From positions 1 through 64,000 of the forward strand of contig JAUYBJ010000204.1 in NCBI GenBank assembly GCA_030693155.1: 64,000 nucleotides of DNA. Reading direction: 5' to 3'. This document shows positions 44,396 through 54,165 of this stretch, piece after piece. Below the pieces are notes generated by a model that worked only from the letters and a program-made list of their open reading frames with translations, made no database searches and was not told where the DNA came from. Made by a program: the position numbers and the translations under genes. The number at the start of each line of letters is the position of its first letter. The stretch's first letter is position 1. The stretch comes from Methylococcales bacterium (GTDB lineage Bacteria; Pseudomonadota; Gammaproteobacteria; Methylococcales; Methylomonadaceae).

Positions 44396-47300
44396 TTATA
44401 ACTTATCGGTTTTAGGCGGCTCTGGCTCTGTCGCTACTGTTTTCTTGTCAACCACCACTTTCTTCCGCCACAAACCATTGCTGGAAAAACACACCCAGCC
44501 CCATTTTAGCCAGTTGAGTAATGCACTTGCCAACCATAATGCCCACGCCAACATCAATAAACGATAAACGATGAGCGGCAGGGACAGCACACTGGCGGCG
44601 GGTAAAGTGGACGCGCTGCGGTCTTGATACCAGTTCAAGGCAAACGGCGATGATTGATTACCTGTGACGTTCATATCAGGGGCATCCAATAACCCTTGAG
44701 CAACGGCAGAAAATAACACGCCCAACGCGCCCAGCGTCAACAAACCGAGACCGACTTGTAGCGCGTTAAAAAAGCGCGTCTGTTCGCTGGACTGACTCAC
44801 GCGCCAGCCTAACAACATCAACCACGCAATGACAATCCCTGCGGCTTCCAGCGGAATTTGACTCAAGCCCACCAGCAATAAAAACCACTGCCAATTTTTT
44901 AACGGTGTCAGTGTGACTTTGCCCAGTCCGAACGATACCAGAAAAATAACAATCAACACGCCCCAGAATAAAATAATCGGCCCAAAGGTCGGGCCAAAAG
45001 CAAACAGCACCCAGCGGTCTTGTCCCAAGTTCAGCGTGAGATTGCTGTTGACGCTGTCCTGCCCTAAATCAACGCTAGACACGCGGCTGATAGTGTTAAT
45101 GCCGACAGGTTCTTGCCATGTGAGCGTGACTTCTTGTTTAGTCGAATTAATGGGTAAGGTGAGTTTTCTGCCTTCTTGGCGTAAGGGTTGGCTTCTGCCG
45201 TCTATCAGCACCGATTGTAGTGTCGCGTTTTCGGGTAAAGTCAGCGTGTGCTGCAAGCCTTGTGAACTGCGGATGCTGGCTTTTAACACCACATCACGCA
45301 TCCGCTCACCTTGCGTCACCGTTAAACGGCTGTTGTCTATGGTCAGAGTTTGCCCCGCTACAGGTTCGGGGCGAGTGATGATTAAGCTAATGGTTTCTTT
45401 GGGAAATGGATGCCATTCGGGTAGCCATTGCGATAAATTAACGCTATGAATCATGGCGATGCCCGCTGCGTCAAGATGCCAGATAGGACTGACATCGGCT
45501 TGCCACACTTCTATCCATTGCGCGGTATCAGGTGCGGTTAACTCCAGCTTGTCAGTTTTTTCCAGCACCGATTCCCACTGCATGGTGGTTTGTTGCGCCG
45601 CCATATTGACTTCCACCTTACCGTCTTTCACGCGGATGTTTTCGCTGATGACCGATTCACCTTTCAGTAACGGCACGTTTAACAGCACCGCCGAATCATT
45701 GGGCGACAGGCGGGTAATTTCGGTCACGACGCGCCAGTCTAAGCCCAGCTTTAATGTCCGTTCTACACGCACAAACGGCGGTAACGCGCCTTGTTCCAAG
45801 GTGGTTTTTTTATTGTCTTGTTCGGCAGTTTGCACACGGCTGAATTGCAGTTGCTCGTCTGTCCAGCCGTTTTCTTGCAAGCCGAATACTTCCCAGCCTG
45901 TTTTTTCCACAGTGACACGCTTGGGTTTTAGCGGTAACGGTAAGGTAAATTTGCTCAGTACAGGCGTTACACCGTGCAACACCACGTTATGCTCACCTTG
46001 TTTTAAATGAATCCACAATCCGTTATCGGCACGATACAAGGCTTCGGCGGCTTTGCCATCCACAGTGACCTGATTCGGAAACCACTGCCCATAATCAGCG
46101 GGTAACGGCAATACCACAGATTCTTGCGCGTGAATTTGCAAACTGATTTGAATGTCCTTGTCGTTAATGGTCATAGTCATTTGCTGAATATGCGCACACG
46201 CAGGCAGACAATCAGGTGTGACTTCTTCTTGTAGCTTGTCATGCAGTTGTTTTAACAAAGCATCATTCGGAAAATCATCTGCATAAACGTTTTGGTTAGG
46301 CATGGCAACACACAGCACCAGCAACACCAGTAATAACGGCGTGGCTTTGCTCGCTGAGCCTAAGCGATTGATAAGCGACGGCGGAATTAACGCACTGCCC
46401 ACCATCAATAATACCAACAATGCCACTAACAGCACACGCACAAAGTTAAGCACCATCGTCATGGTGGGTGACAGATACCATAAACTCAATTGCTGATTAG
46501 CATCCACTGAACCATTCCACGACAACATAACTTTATGCCATTGCCATTGCGGTAAGCCCGGCCCTGTTTGTACTTTGGCTTTAGGGTCAACGCGCTGGAA
46601 ATCAGATTTACTTAAACTGTAGTAGTTATTTTGTGTTTGTTGTTGCGGTTCAGCTTCTTTAGGTCTAATCATTTTTCGCATAGCGGGAGCTTCCATCTTA
46701 CGCTCAATGCTGCCCGCTTTTTCTTCAACTATTTCATCCATCACCGCTTCGGCTTGCTGTTCTGCATCCATAGTCATAGGGGCAGGTTCTACTGGCAGAG
46801 CCATAGGCATCACCTGCCCTCTTGCATAACCACCGTCTTGATAAATATCCTGCCAAGGTCTTTCCAATTGCGGATAAATGCCGATACGCACTTGCTGCAC
46901 CATAAACGGCAATACAATCGCCACCAATATCAACCAACAGCCGCGCCGATACCAATTGATGATGCTGAAAAATCGGTTTTGCGGCAACACACTGAGCAAC
47001 GCGGTTGCCGCTAAAATATGCAACCAGATAAACTGCGGCGCGTCGCTTTCATGCCAGATGAGCATTAAGGTCAGCAAGGCCAACCCGCCCCAATAGCGAT
47101 TCCATAATTTACCCACCGTAATGGCAGTAATCAGCACTAAAAATAAATCCAGCAACGTCCAGCGGGCAAGCCAACTGTCGGGGACATTATCCACACCCGT
47201 GGCGGCGATTAATCGCCAACCAGGGGGTAAATTCAGCTCGGCAGTCACCTGATTAAAGGTCTGCTCCCAACCCACCGCGCTCATGCGTCCTATTTTGCCC

Positions 47301-48577
47301 TGTATGCGGCTATCAGCCTCCAGTAACAGCGAACCGTTACGCACTTCCACGCCTTCTTTATTGGTCGCGCCGTGTTTGGTAATCAATTGACTGCTACCGT
47401 TCAAGGTCACTTTACCTAATTGGGTTTCAAGCAAACTGTTCAACCGCCAGCCGCTGGTCATTTTGCCTGAAATGCTGTCATTAACGGTGTAACCTGAGCC
47501 GTTAAAATCCAGCCATAACTTGCGCGTCAGGTTCAGTTGATTCGGTTCGGGTTCAGGATCGCCGCGCCGTATCACTTTAAAATTCATGCTTTGATCGGGA
47601 TTGATTTTATACGCGGGCAAGTTGCGCCACTCATCGGGCAACGTAGTTTGACTGGCATCAATGGTGCTGAGCGAGTCAATTTCCACCACGCGCAAGGCAG
47701 GACGAGCATCAAACACCCAGATTTCAGCATCGGGCGTGTCTTTGGGTAACGCTAACTGCTCCACGTTTTGCGGGCTACGCGCGACTACATCAATCTGCCA
47801 ATGACCCGGCCGCACTTGTACGGTTAAGCGTCCATCAGCTTCTAATCGTGCAGGTAATTGGCTTTTTAATTCCAAGGGAATAAAACCTTCCAGTAGCGCA
47901 CCCGCTAATTTTTCTTCCCGTTGCACACCTGATACTTGTAAATCCAAGCGCGTTAATACCTGCATCGGCACATCATCACTGATTTTTCGAAATACCTGCC
48001 TATCAACACGGTTCTGCACGTTTTCAGGTTTCGCCTGTCCTCGGTCGCTTTCTTTTAACCACAACTGCCCGTCTTTTATCGTCGGTGCGTTGATGGTCTG
48101 ACCGTTCATTTGCAGACTAATCAAGCCTGTATCATTGGGCAAAGTTAAATTATCAGGAATACTATCCCATAAAAATTCACCTTTAATTTCATACGTCCCT
48201 TTGGTCAGTTTGATGGCAGGTTGTCCGTCTTGCTCCATCACCAAGGCGGTTTTACCGTTGGCAGTGACTGACAGCGGCCAGTGTTTTTCATCACCGACCA
48301 ACACCAGCCAATCATCATCCCTATACACCTGCACACTGCTGGTAAATACGCCTTTATTCGCGCTTAATACTAAATTTAATGACGTTGCCCAGCTACAATG
48401 TTTCTGTTCAAAGCTGTTATACAAAAATGGGCAGTCGCGTTCGGGTTGCTCTTGCAACACCCAATTTATCCACGGTTTGAGTTCGTCTGGAACTTTATCA
48501 GGAGCTAATGGCTTAGCCTGTGTAAACGACGTAAAAAATAAAAGACTGACAACCAAGCACCAACACATTCGACTCAT
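44396..48577 (-). CDS. Giant membrane protein of unknown function with internal duplication
   Basis: From the ATG at 48577 (CAGGGTCG site) the product is about 1393 aa. It has a signal peptide (CLVVSLLFFTSFTQAK), then a beta-rich periplasmic part, about four transmembrane helices near residues 490-600, two more near 720-800 (the second ending MPNQNVYA), a second periplasmic part, and at least four helices at the C-terminus. The two periplasmic halves look related: each opens with a short helix plus a Cys pair (LQEQPERDCPF; LQEEVTPDCLPAC), then a 'G-K-x-A-L...G...I-x-L-x-x-G' segment. I do not recognise the family. Frame open to 48646. Confidence 0.8.
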   Translation of the reverse strand: MSRMCWCLVVSLLFFTSFTQAKPLAPDKVPDELKPWINWVLQEQPERDCPFLYNSFEQKHCSWATSLNLVLSANKGVFTSSVQVYRDDDWLVLVGDEKHWPLSVTANGKTALVMEQDGQPAIKLTKGTYEIKGEFLWDSIPDNLTLPNDTGLISLQMNGQTINAPTIKDGQLWLKESDRGQAKPENVQNRVDRQVFRKISDDVPMQVLTRLDLQVSGVQREEKLAGALLEGFIPLELKSQLPARLEADGRLTVQVRPGHWQIDVVARSPQNVEQLALPKDTPDAEIWVFDARPALRVVEIDSLSTIDASQTTLPDEWRNLPAYKINPDQSMNFKVIRRGDPEPEPNQLNLTRKLWLDFNGSGYTVNDSISGKMTSGWRLNSLLETQLGKVTLNGSSQLITKHGATNKEGVEVRNGSLLLEADSRIQGKIGRMSAVGWEQTFNQVTAELNLPPGWRLIAATGVDNVPDSWLARWTLLDLFLVLITAITVGKLWNRYWGGLALLTLMLIWHESDAPQFIWLHILAATALLSVLPQNRFFSIINWYRRGCWLILVAIVLPFMVQQVRIGIYPQLERPWQDIYQDGGYARGQVMPMALPVEPAPMTMDAEQQAEAVMDEIVEEKAGSIERKMEAPAMRKMIRPKEAEPQQQTQNNYYSLSKSDFQRVDPKAKVQTGPGLPQWQWHKVMLSWNGSVDANQQLSLWYLSPTMTMVLNFVRVLLVALLVLLMVGSALIPPSLINRLGSASKATPLLLVLLVLCVAMPNQNVYADDFPNDALLKQLHDKLQEEVTPDCLPACAHIQQMTMTINDKDIQISLQIHAQESVVLPLPADYGQWFPNQVTVDGKAAEALYRADNGLWIHLKQGEHNVVLHGVTPVLSKFTLPLPLKPKRVTVEKTGWEVFGLQENGWTDEQLQFSRVQTAEQDNKKTTLEQGALPPFVRVERTLKLGLDWRVVTEITRLSPNDSAVLLNVPLLKGESVISENIRVKDGKVEVNMAAQQTTMQWESVLEKTDKLELTAPDTAQWIEVWQADVSPIWHLDAAGIAMIHSVNLSQWLPEWHPFPKETISLIITRPEPVAGQTLTIDNSRLTVTQGERMRDVVLKASIRSSQGLQHTLTLPENATLQSVLIDGRSQPLRQEGRKLTLPINSTKQEVTLTWQEPVGINTISRVSSVDLGQDSVNSNLTLNLGQDRWVLFAFGPTFGPIILFWGVLIVIFLVSFGLGKVTLTPLKNWQWFLLLVGLSQIPLEAAGIVIAWLMLLGWRVSQSSEQTRFFNALQVGLGLLTLGALGVLFSAVAQGLLDAPDMNVTGNQSSPFALNWYQDRSASTLPAASVLSLPLIVYRLLMLAWALWLASALLNWLKWGWVCFSSNGLWRKKVVVDKKTVATEPEPPKTDKL

Positions 48578-48618
48578 GACACGACCCTGATAAATATTGT
48601 GAAGCTCAATTATCGCTA

Positions 48619-48946
48619 AATTGTCCACGAAAAGCACGAAAGACACGAAAACTAGACCAGCGAGGTTTTTAAAACCTCGCTGGTCTTTTTAAAACTCATG
48701 AAGACGCTGGAGCGTCAACGGCTGCATACCAACGCTGGAGAGACTGTGAAACCATTATCAAAACAATCTATGAAACTATTTTTTAATCTCATAACCCATT
48801 GTTTTTATTGTTATGTGGGAGGGGCTTTAGCCCCGAAATCGAGGCTAAAGCCTCTCCCACGCGGATACTTTCACAGTCTCTGGAGCGGTGGAACGATATA
48901 ATGTGCTATCTAAAACTTTCGTGCTGTTCGTGTCTTTCGTGGACAA
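48619..48946. repeat. Composite repeat island upstream of ribF
   Basis: The 423-bp gap (48578-49000) holds no gene. Outer arms TTGTCCACGAAAAGCACGAA (about 48621) and CTTTCGTGGACAA (ending 48946) enclose a GACCAGCGAGG/CCTCGCTGGTC hairpin followed by TTTTT (48655-48690), a GACGCTGGAGCGTC hairpin and the GTGGGAGGGGCTTTAGCCCC hairpin (48815-48860). An inner pair GAGACTGTGAAA / TTTCACAGTCTC (48750/48868) surrounds the last hairpin. Confidence 0.8.
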
Positions 48947-49000
48947 GGCTTTAATCCGTCACCCATGATAAAATGAACTTTTTTTGCTTATGAATATCTC

Positions 49001-49942
49001 ATGCGTTTAATTAGAGGCTTGTGCCATTTAGAACCTTTTGAAAATGGTTGCGTACTCAGCATCGGTAATTTTGACGGGCTGCATTTAGGTCATCATGCGG
49101 TGATTGAAAAACTGGCAGCACGCGGTAGAACACTCAATTTACCCGTGGTGATTATGATTTTTGAACCACAACCCTTGGAATATTTTTTATCTGCCAACGC
49201 ACCGACCCGCTTAATGCGTCTGCGGGAAAAAGTGATTCAATTTAACCAATTGCCTGTTGATAATCTGCTGATTGTAAAATTCAATCGTGAGTTTGCCGAT
49301 TATGATGCCGAAGAGTTTGTTAATGAGATTCTGCTGAAAAAACTCAACGTGAAACATTTGGTTATCGGTGACGATTTTCATTTTGGCAAAGCGCGGCGCG
49401 GTAATTTTGCGTTACTAAAAGAGCAAGGCAAACAGCACGGCTTTAGCGTTGAAGATACGGGTTCTTATTACGTTGATGGCTTGCGGGTCAGCAGTACCCT
49501 GATACGCGATGCCTTGGGTATCGGTGATGTCACGCAAGCCGAACGGTTACTGGGACATAGTTATTCCATTTGCGGGCGCGTGGCACACGGTGATAAACGC
49601 GGCAGAACCATTGGTTATCCGACGGCGAATATCCGCCTGTTCAGAAAAAATACCCCGATTAATGGCGTGTTTGCCGTCACGATGACGGGGATTGATGGAC
49701 GCGAACTCACAGGGGTTGCCAATGTCGGCACACGCCCGACGGTTGACGGTGGTTCTAAAGTGCTGTTAGAAACCCATTTATTTGATTTTAATCAGGAAAT
49801 TTATGGGCGATATGTCGAAGTGCATTTCAAACAGAAAATTCGTGATGAAATGCGGTTTGGTTCTTTAGCCGAGTTGCAAACGCAAATTGATGTTGATGTG
49901 GCGGTTGCCAGAGATTTTTTTGCTACCAAAAACAGTCTTTAA
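49001..49942 (+). CDS. ribF: Bifunctional riboflavin kinase/FAD synthetase
   Basis: Converts riboflavin to FMN and FAD. The FAD-synthetase part starts VLSIGNFDGLHLGHHAVI (HxGH motif); the riboflavin kinase part has GHSYSICGRVAHGDKRGRTI and GYPTANIRL. 313 aa is the usual length. Start ATG at 49001; upstream is a repeat island. Confidence 0.96.
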   Translation: MRLIRGLCHLEPFENGCVLSIGNFDGLHLGHHAVIEKLAARGRTLNLPVVIMIFEPQPLEYFLSANAPTRLMRLREKVIQFNQLPVDNLLIVKFNREFADYDAEEFVNEILLKKLNVKHLVIGDDFHFGKARRGNFALLKEQGKQHGFSVEDTGSYYVDGLRVSSTLIRDALGIGDVTQAERLLGHSYSICGRVAHGDKRGRTIGYPTANIRLFRKNTPINGVFAVTMTGIDGRELTGVANVGTRPTVDGGSKVLLETHLFDFNQEIYGRYVEVHFKQKIRDEMRFGSLAELQTQIDVDVAVARDFFATKNSL

Positions 49943-49946
49943 ACGC

Positions 49947-49980
49947 ATGACTGCTAGTCCTTTAAAGGACTGGCAGTCAT
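49947..49980. repeat. ATGACTGCTAGTCC palindrome (family with 59110)
   Basis: ATGACTGCTAGTCCTTT and AAAGGACTGGCAGTCAT pair almost perfectly. Other copies: 59110-59143 and partial ones at 42000-42018 and 63884-63900. Lies between ribF and gloB. Confidence 0.8.
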
Positions 49981-49999
49981 TAATACCGATACTTAAATT

Positions 50000-50764
50000 A
50001 TGTTAGAGATTATTCAAATCCCTGTCTTAAGCGACAATTATATTTATCTGCTGCATGATAGCGTTTCAGGTGAAACAGCGGCAGTAGATCCCGCCGTGGC
50101 TGAGCCTGTGTTAGCGATGCTCAAGCAACGCGACTGGCAACTGACTTATATTTTAAATACCCATCATCACAGTGATCATGTCGGCGGTAATCTGGAATTG
50201 AAGCACGAGACGGGCTGTCAGATTATCGGTTCAGCGAAGGATAAACACAGAATCCCTGCAATTGACCGCTGTGTATCGGAGGGTGAGCGGATAACCGTAG
50301 GTTCGCATTCTGCTCAAGTAATAGACACCGCAGGGCATACCAGCGGGCATATTGTGTATTATTTTGCCGAGGATAACGCGCTGTTTTGCGGCGATACGCT
50401 GTTTGTCATGGGTTGTGGACGCTTGTTTGAAGGCAGTGCGGAACAACTGTGGCAATCGTTGCAAACATTAAAAGCCCTGCCCGCTGAAACTCGCGTGTAT
50501 TGCGCTCATGAATACACTGAAAATAATGCCCGCTTTGCGTTGAGTGTTGAATCTGCTAATCTAGCTTTGCACAATAAAATAGCGTTGGTTCAGCAACAGA
50601 GAGCAAAGGGACTACCCGCCGTACCATCAACGATAGCCGAAGAATTAGCAACTAATCCGTTTTTTAGAGAAGACAGCACTGCAATACGCGCCAGTCTTCA
50701 CTGTATGGATAATAAACCCGTAGAGGTGTTTGCTGAATTACGGCGATTGAAAGATAGTTTTTAA
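50000..50764 (+). CDS. gloB: Hydroxyacylglutathione hydrolase (glyoxalase II)
   Basis: Hydrolyses S-lactoylglutathione in methylglyoxal detoxification. Metallo-beta-lactamase fold with THHHSDHVGG at residues 54-63, DTAGHTSGHIVYY and HEYTENNARFA. The C-terminal HAGH domain (NPFFREDSTAIR) separates it from other family members. 254 aa. Confidence 0.95.
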   Translation: MLEIIQIPVLSDNYIYLLHDSVSGETAAVDPAVAEPVLAMLKQRDWQLTYILNTHHHSDHVGGNLELKHETGCQIIGSAKDKHRIPAIDRCVSEGERITVGSHSAQVIDTAGHTSGHIVYYFAEDNALFCGDTLFVMGCGRLFEGSAEQLWQSLQTLKALPAETRVYCAHEYTENNARFALSVESANLALHNKIALVQQQRAKGLPAVPSTIAEELATNPFFREDSTAIRASLHCMDNKPVEVFAELRRLKDSF

Positions 50765-50785
50765 TCCGCATAACAAAAATAATTT

Positions 50786-51868
50786 ATGACGCACACCATA
50801 AACAGCAACTATAGTGCCGATATTTTAATCGTTGATGATACCCTCGCGAATCTACAATTTTTAGCTGCGCTTCTCAAAGAAGAAGGTTATAAAGTCAGAC
50901 CTGCCAACAGTGGTAAGTTAGCATTACAGGCAATCACGCAAAAAAAGCCTGACTTGATTTTGCTGGATATTAAAATGCAGGAAATGGATGGCTATCAGGT
51001 TTGTGAAACCCTCAAAAATAATCCAGAAACTAAAGATATTCCGATTATTTTTATCAGCGCATTAAGTGATGTCAGCGATAAAGTACGCGCTTTTTATGTC
51101 GGTGGAGTCGATTACATCACCAAACCGTTCCAGCTTGAAGAAGTTAAAGCAAGAGTGGCTACCCATTTACAACTGAGAGATTATCAGGAAAATCTGGCGG
51201 CAAAAATAACCGCAGGTATTGAAGAAATTAAACTGCTTAATCAAGAAATTATTGATACCCAACACGAAGTCATCGTCATGCTAGGTGCTATTTGTGAAGG
51301 TAAATCGTTTGAAACCGCACAGCACATCAAGCGGGTTTCCGCTTATTCGCAATTATTGGCGCGACACTGTCACTTATCCACTACTGACGTGGATCTCATT
51401 ACACAAGCCTCGCCCATGCACGACCTCGGTAAAATCGCTATTCCTGATGCGATTTTAGAAAAACAGGGGAAATTCACACCAGAAGAATGGGACGTTATGA
51501 AAAACCATGCCACACTCGGTTATCAAATGCTCTGTTTCTCAACGCGCCCCTTGTTTAAAGCGGCTGCCACTATCGCCTTGGAACATCACGAAAAATGGAA
51601 CGGCAGCGGTTATCCACAAGGCTTGAAAGGTGATGAAATTCATATTTTCGGGCGTATTACAGCGGTTGCCGATGTGTTTGATGCCTTAAGCAGTAAACGC
51701 TGTTATAAAAATAGCTGGGAATTGGAGAGCATTTTAGCGTTATTTGAAGAACAACGAGGGCAGCATTTTGATCCGACGCTGGTTGATATTCTGTTTGCTC
51801 ATTTAGATGAATTCTTAAACATTCGCAGTCGATTTTCAGCTGTTGAAAGTCCTCTAACAATAATGTGA
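50786..51868 (+). CDS. Response regulator with HD-GYP domain
   Basis: Receiver domain (about 12-130) with phospho-acceptor D61 (DLILLDIKMQEMDGYQ). A short coiled linker is followed by an HD-GYP domain (about 165-350): MHDLGKIAIP (H212 D213), LEHHEKWNGSGYPQGLKG and GRITAVADVFDALSS. HD-GYP proteins degrade cyclic-di-GMP. All key residues are present. A partner histidine kinase is not nearby. It starts 21 bp after gloB. Confidence 0.93.
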   Translation: MTHTINSNYSADILIVDDTLANLQFLAALLKEEGYKVRPANSGKLALQAITQKKPDLILLDIKMQEMDGYQVCETLKNNPETKDIPIIFISALSDVSDKVRAFYVGGVDYITKPFQLEEVKARVATHLQLRDYQENLAAKITAGIEEIKLLNQEIIDTQHEVIVMLGAICEGKSFETAQHIKRVSAYSQLLARHCHLSTTDVDLITQASPMHDLGKIAIPDAILEKQGKFTPEEWDVMKNHATLGYQMLCFSTRPLFKAAATIALEHHEKWNGSGYPQGLKGDEIHIFGRITAVADVFDALSSKRCYKNSWELESILALFEEQRGQHFDPTLVDILFAHLDEFLNIRSRFSAVESPLTIM

Positions 51869-51936
51869 AGCTCAAATAACCCCAGTTAAGTTCCTAACAA
51901 AAAGTCGGCGTGTATATTTAGCTCAAGCTAGAGCGT

Positions 51937-51978
51937 CGTCATTTTGGCAGGGATGCTGGCATCCCTGCCAGAATGACG
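51937..51978. terminator. Long bidirectional hairpin between convergent genes
   Basis: CGTCATTTTGGCAGGGATGC and GCATCCCTGCCAGAATGACG form a near-perfect 20-bp stem with a tiny loop, followed by TGTTTTAAT. It lies between the converging HD-GYP and DUF523/DUF1722 genes and could end both. Confidence 0.7.
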
Positions 51979-52011
51979 TGTTTTAATACATCTGAATTTA
52001 TTACGATGAAC

Positions 52012-52947
52012 TTATAACTGATTAATAAGCTGTAATTCCTGCGGATACGGTGACATATAATAAGAGTCTTCGATATACGCATCAGGGCTTTGGCGGAAAT
52101 GATGTTTTAATAAAGTAAGCGGTACAATCAAAGGAATTTCACCGTGGCGGTAACGTTCAATCAATTCGCCCAATTCGGCTTTGTTATCCGCACTGAGGTC
52201 TTTTTTCAAATAGCCTTGAATATGCTGCAACACATTAACGTGACTTTTACGTTTGACAACCACTTTTAACAGCCTCATTAATTGCAAAATATACTGATCG
52301 GCAATCTCTGCCACATTCGCTTTAGTCACGCCCGCTAGTAACTGCCCCAGTGGTTGATAATCACCATGACTCATAATGATTAATTTATGCCGCGCATGAA
52401 AACGGGTTAATGATTGTGGATTCAAACCGTCGGCTAATAATTGTTTCCAGCGATGCAACACATACACCCGCTGAATAAAATTCTCCCGCAAGCCAGCATC
52501 CCCTAATCGACCTTCTTCTTCCATAGGTAATAAGGGATGATTACGCATGATAACCTCAGCGTAAATGCCTACGCCGTTGCGGTGCGGAATATCATTGCTA
52601 AACACTTTCACCCGCGTCATGCCGCAACTGGGCGAGTCTTTTTTGACAATATAGCCGCATAAATCAGCAAAATTTTGTTGCTGGGCATAGTCATGCAGGC
52701 GGTCGGTCACATCAATGCCAGTGTCTTTTATCACCACACAACGCACCGCATCGTCTTTTTTTATCAAGTGCATGGTTGGGCGTGGCGTACCCAAGCCTAT
52801 CGCCATTTCAGGACAGAACGGGCGAAAGTCAAAATAATGCGCCAACGTACCGACAATGTAGGCATCACGTTTATGCCCTTTATCAAAACGGACAGGTTCG
52901 CCCAGTAAACAACTGCTGATGCCAACAGGAACTTTTGTGTTAGTCAT
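52012..52947 (-). CDS. DUF523/DUF1722 protein (YbgA-like)
   Basis: The N-terminal DUF523 part begins KVPVGISSCLLGEPVRFDKG with the cysteines VKKDSPSCGMTRVK. The C-terminal DUF1722/YbgA part contains RFHARHKLIIMSHGDYQPLG and the closing PYPQELQLINQL. 311 aa. Genes of this type often sit near photolyase or stress genes; biochemical function is not established. No operon partner here. Confidence 0.88.
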   Translation of the reverse strand: MTNTKVPVGISSCLLGEPVRFDKGHKRDAYIVGTLAHYFDFRPFCPEMAIGLGTPRPTMHLIKKDDAVRCVVIKDTGIDVTDRLHDYAQQQNFADLCGYIVKKDSPSCGMTRVKVFSNDIPHRNGVGIYAEVIMRNHPLLPMEEEGRLGDAGLRENFIQRVYVLHRWKQLLADGLNPQSLTRFHARHKLIIMSHGDYQPLGQLLAGVTKANVAEIADQYILQLMRLLKVVVKRKSHVNVLQHIQGYLKKDLSADNKAELGELIERYRHGEIPLIVPLTLLKHHFRQSPDAYIEDSYYMSPYPQELQLINQL

Positions 52948-53126
52948 GTTTTTATATCATCCAATAAGTAACCGACAATGCCGAAACATTGATGTAGTTT
53001 AGTAGCTGCATTATATGTTTATAATAATTTTTCTGTAACGTAAAAAACAAAATTCATTGTGTATATACAAGACTTTTTTTTCGTGGTAATTTTAGTCTCC
53101 ATTAATCATTTTTTAGGTATTTATCT

Positions 53127-53534
53127 ATGAAATCCAAGAAATTAATTCGTGCAATTTTGCTGGTCTCTATTGCTACTTTAACAAACTTAGTAGTCGCTCC
53201 AGCTGTAATGGCAAATGATCATGAAACCCAATGTTTTGAAGATATTCAAGGAAAGTTACCTTGGGCTGATGACAAGATGAATTGGGATCCAGAAAATGTA
53301 AAACAGCTGTGTAAAGGCACGACTAAGCCAACTGAGCCAGGCAAATGTTTTTCTAGCGTTAGAACAGGTCGTGTCAATTGGGGAAAAGGAACTGACTGGG
53401 AATGGAAAAACATTATTAATTTATGCTCAGGAACAAATGATGCAGACAAAACAATAGAATGCTTTACCAAAGGTGTCGCAGCAGGTGCTGATTGGAGAGA
53501 TGTCATTTTATTGTGTCAACGCGCTACAAAATAA
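53127..53534 (+). CDS. Secreted protein with three CF...W...LC repeats
   Basis: 135 aa with a signal peptide (residues 1-29; LLVSIATLTNLVVAPAVMA, cleaved before ND). The mature part is three imperfect repeats of about 34 residues, each with a 'CF' start, a central Trp, and an 'N/D-x-x-x-LC' end: QCFEDIQGKLPWADD ... NVKQLCKGT; KCFSSVRTGRVNWG ... NIINLCSGT; ECFTKGVAAGADW ... DVILLCQRA. Each repeat has one Cys pair, probably disulfide-bonded. I do not know the function. It has its own AT-rich upstream region. Confidence 0.8.
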   Translation: MKSKKLIRAILLVSIATLTNLVVAPAVMANDHETQCFEDIQGKLPWADDKMNWDPENVKQLCKGTTKPTEPGKCFSSVRTGRVNWGKGTDWEWKNIINLCSGTNDADKTIECFTKGVAAGADWRDVILLCQRATK

Positions 53535-53895
53535 CAAAAATAAATCAGTCACAAGCAGAAAATCACCCTGTTTGTGGCTGATAATTAAAGCTTTAGTTTA
53601 CTATCAACACCCTTTTCTTTGTTAATCAACACACCAAATAATATTACGGTTCCGCCGCTGTATAAATGAATCTTCATTCTTTCTTCATCAATAACTCTTC
53701 ATAATTAATTGTACTGACAAGATTATTAGAAGATTGCCTATAAGTAATAAGTTGGCGTGTATTGGCAGGAGTGCAAGCTCCGCTTGAAGGTAAGCCAAAT
53801 CCTGACTTCCAGTGTTTAGCAATACATCCTCATTTATTACCTAGAACCTACTTTTACCCTTACACAAACCGTCTTATATTGACTTGAATTTTATT
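53535..53895. other. Gene-free AT-rich intergenic region
   Basis: Contains an imperfect hairpin just after the preceding gene (CAGTCACAAGCAG / CTGTTTGTGGCTG, about 53547-53583), possibly its terminator, and a degenerate GGCAGGAGTGC relative of the hairpin at 51937. Nothing else is recognisable. Confidence 0.5.
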
Positions 53896-54156
53896 ATGAA
53901 ACTACTCAATTTATTAGTACTACTGGCTTTATTGACAGGCTGTACGCAAGATAAACAAAACCAGTTATCCAGAACACTCATTGAATTTCTGGATGGTAAT
54001 TATCTGGTGACTTATGCTAATGGCTCGGTCACAAAAACATGGACGATTAAAAACGGTAAAGTAACCACTACTGACAAAGGTTATTACTATTTCTGGGATG
54101 AGAAAAAACATTATGTACAAACGCCTATCGAAAACACCTTTATTGAAGAATTTTAA
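53896..54156 (+). CDS. Small lipoprotein
   Basis: 86 aa from the ATG at 53896, with a lipobox LLTGC after a hydrophobic core (LLNLLVLLALLTGC), so a lipid-anchored periplasmic protein. The rest is beta-rich (NGNYLVTYANGSVTKTWTIK-like) without recognised domain. It lies 10 bp upstream of the MxaJ/XoxJ-like gene and is likely co-transcribed. An upstream TTG at 53884 is less likely as start. Confidence 0.7.
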   Translation: MKLLNLLVLLALLTGCTQDKQNQLSRTLIEFLDGNYLVTYANGSVTKTWTIKNGKVTTTDKGYYYFWDEKKHYVQTPIENTFIEEF

Positions 54157-54165
54157 GGACACACC

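Noticed and set aside
44913-46010. Two long plus-strand frames (178 and 185 codons) inside the giant membrane-protein gene
   Set aside because: They are antisense shadows, rich in Ser/Thr/Cys, with no recognisable domain or ribosome site.
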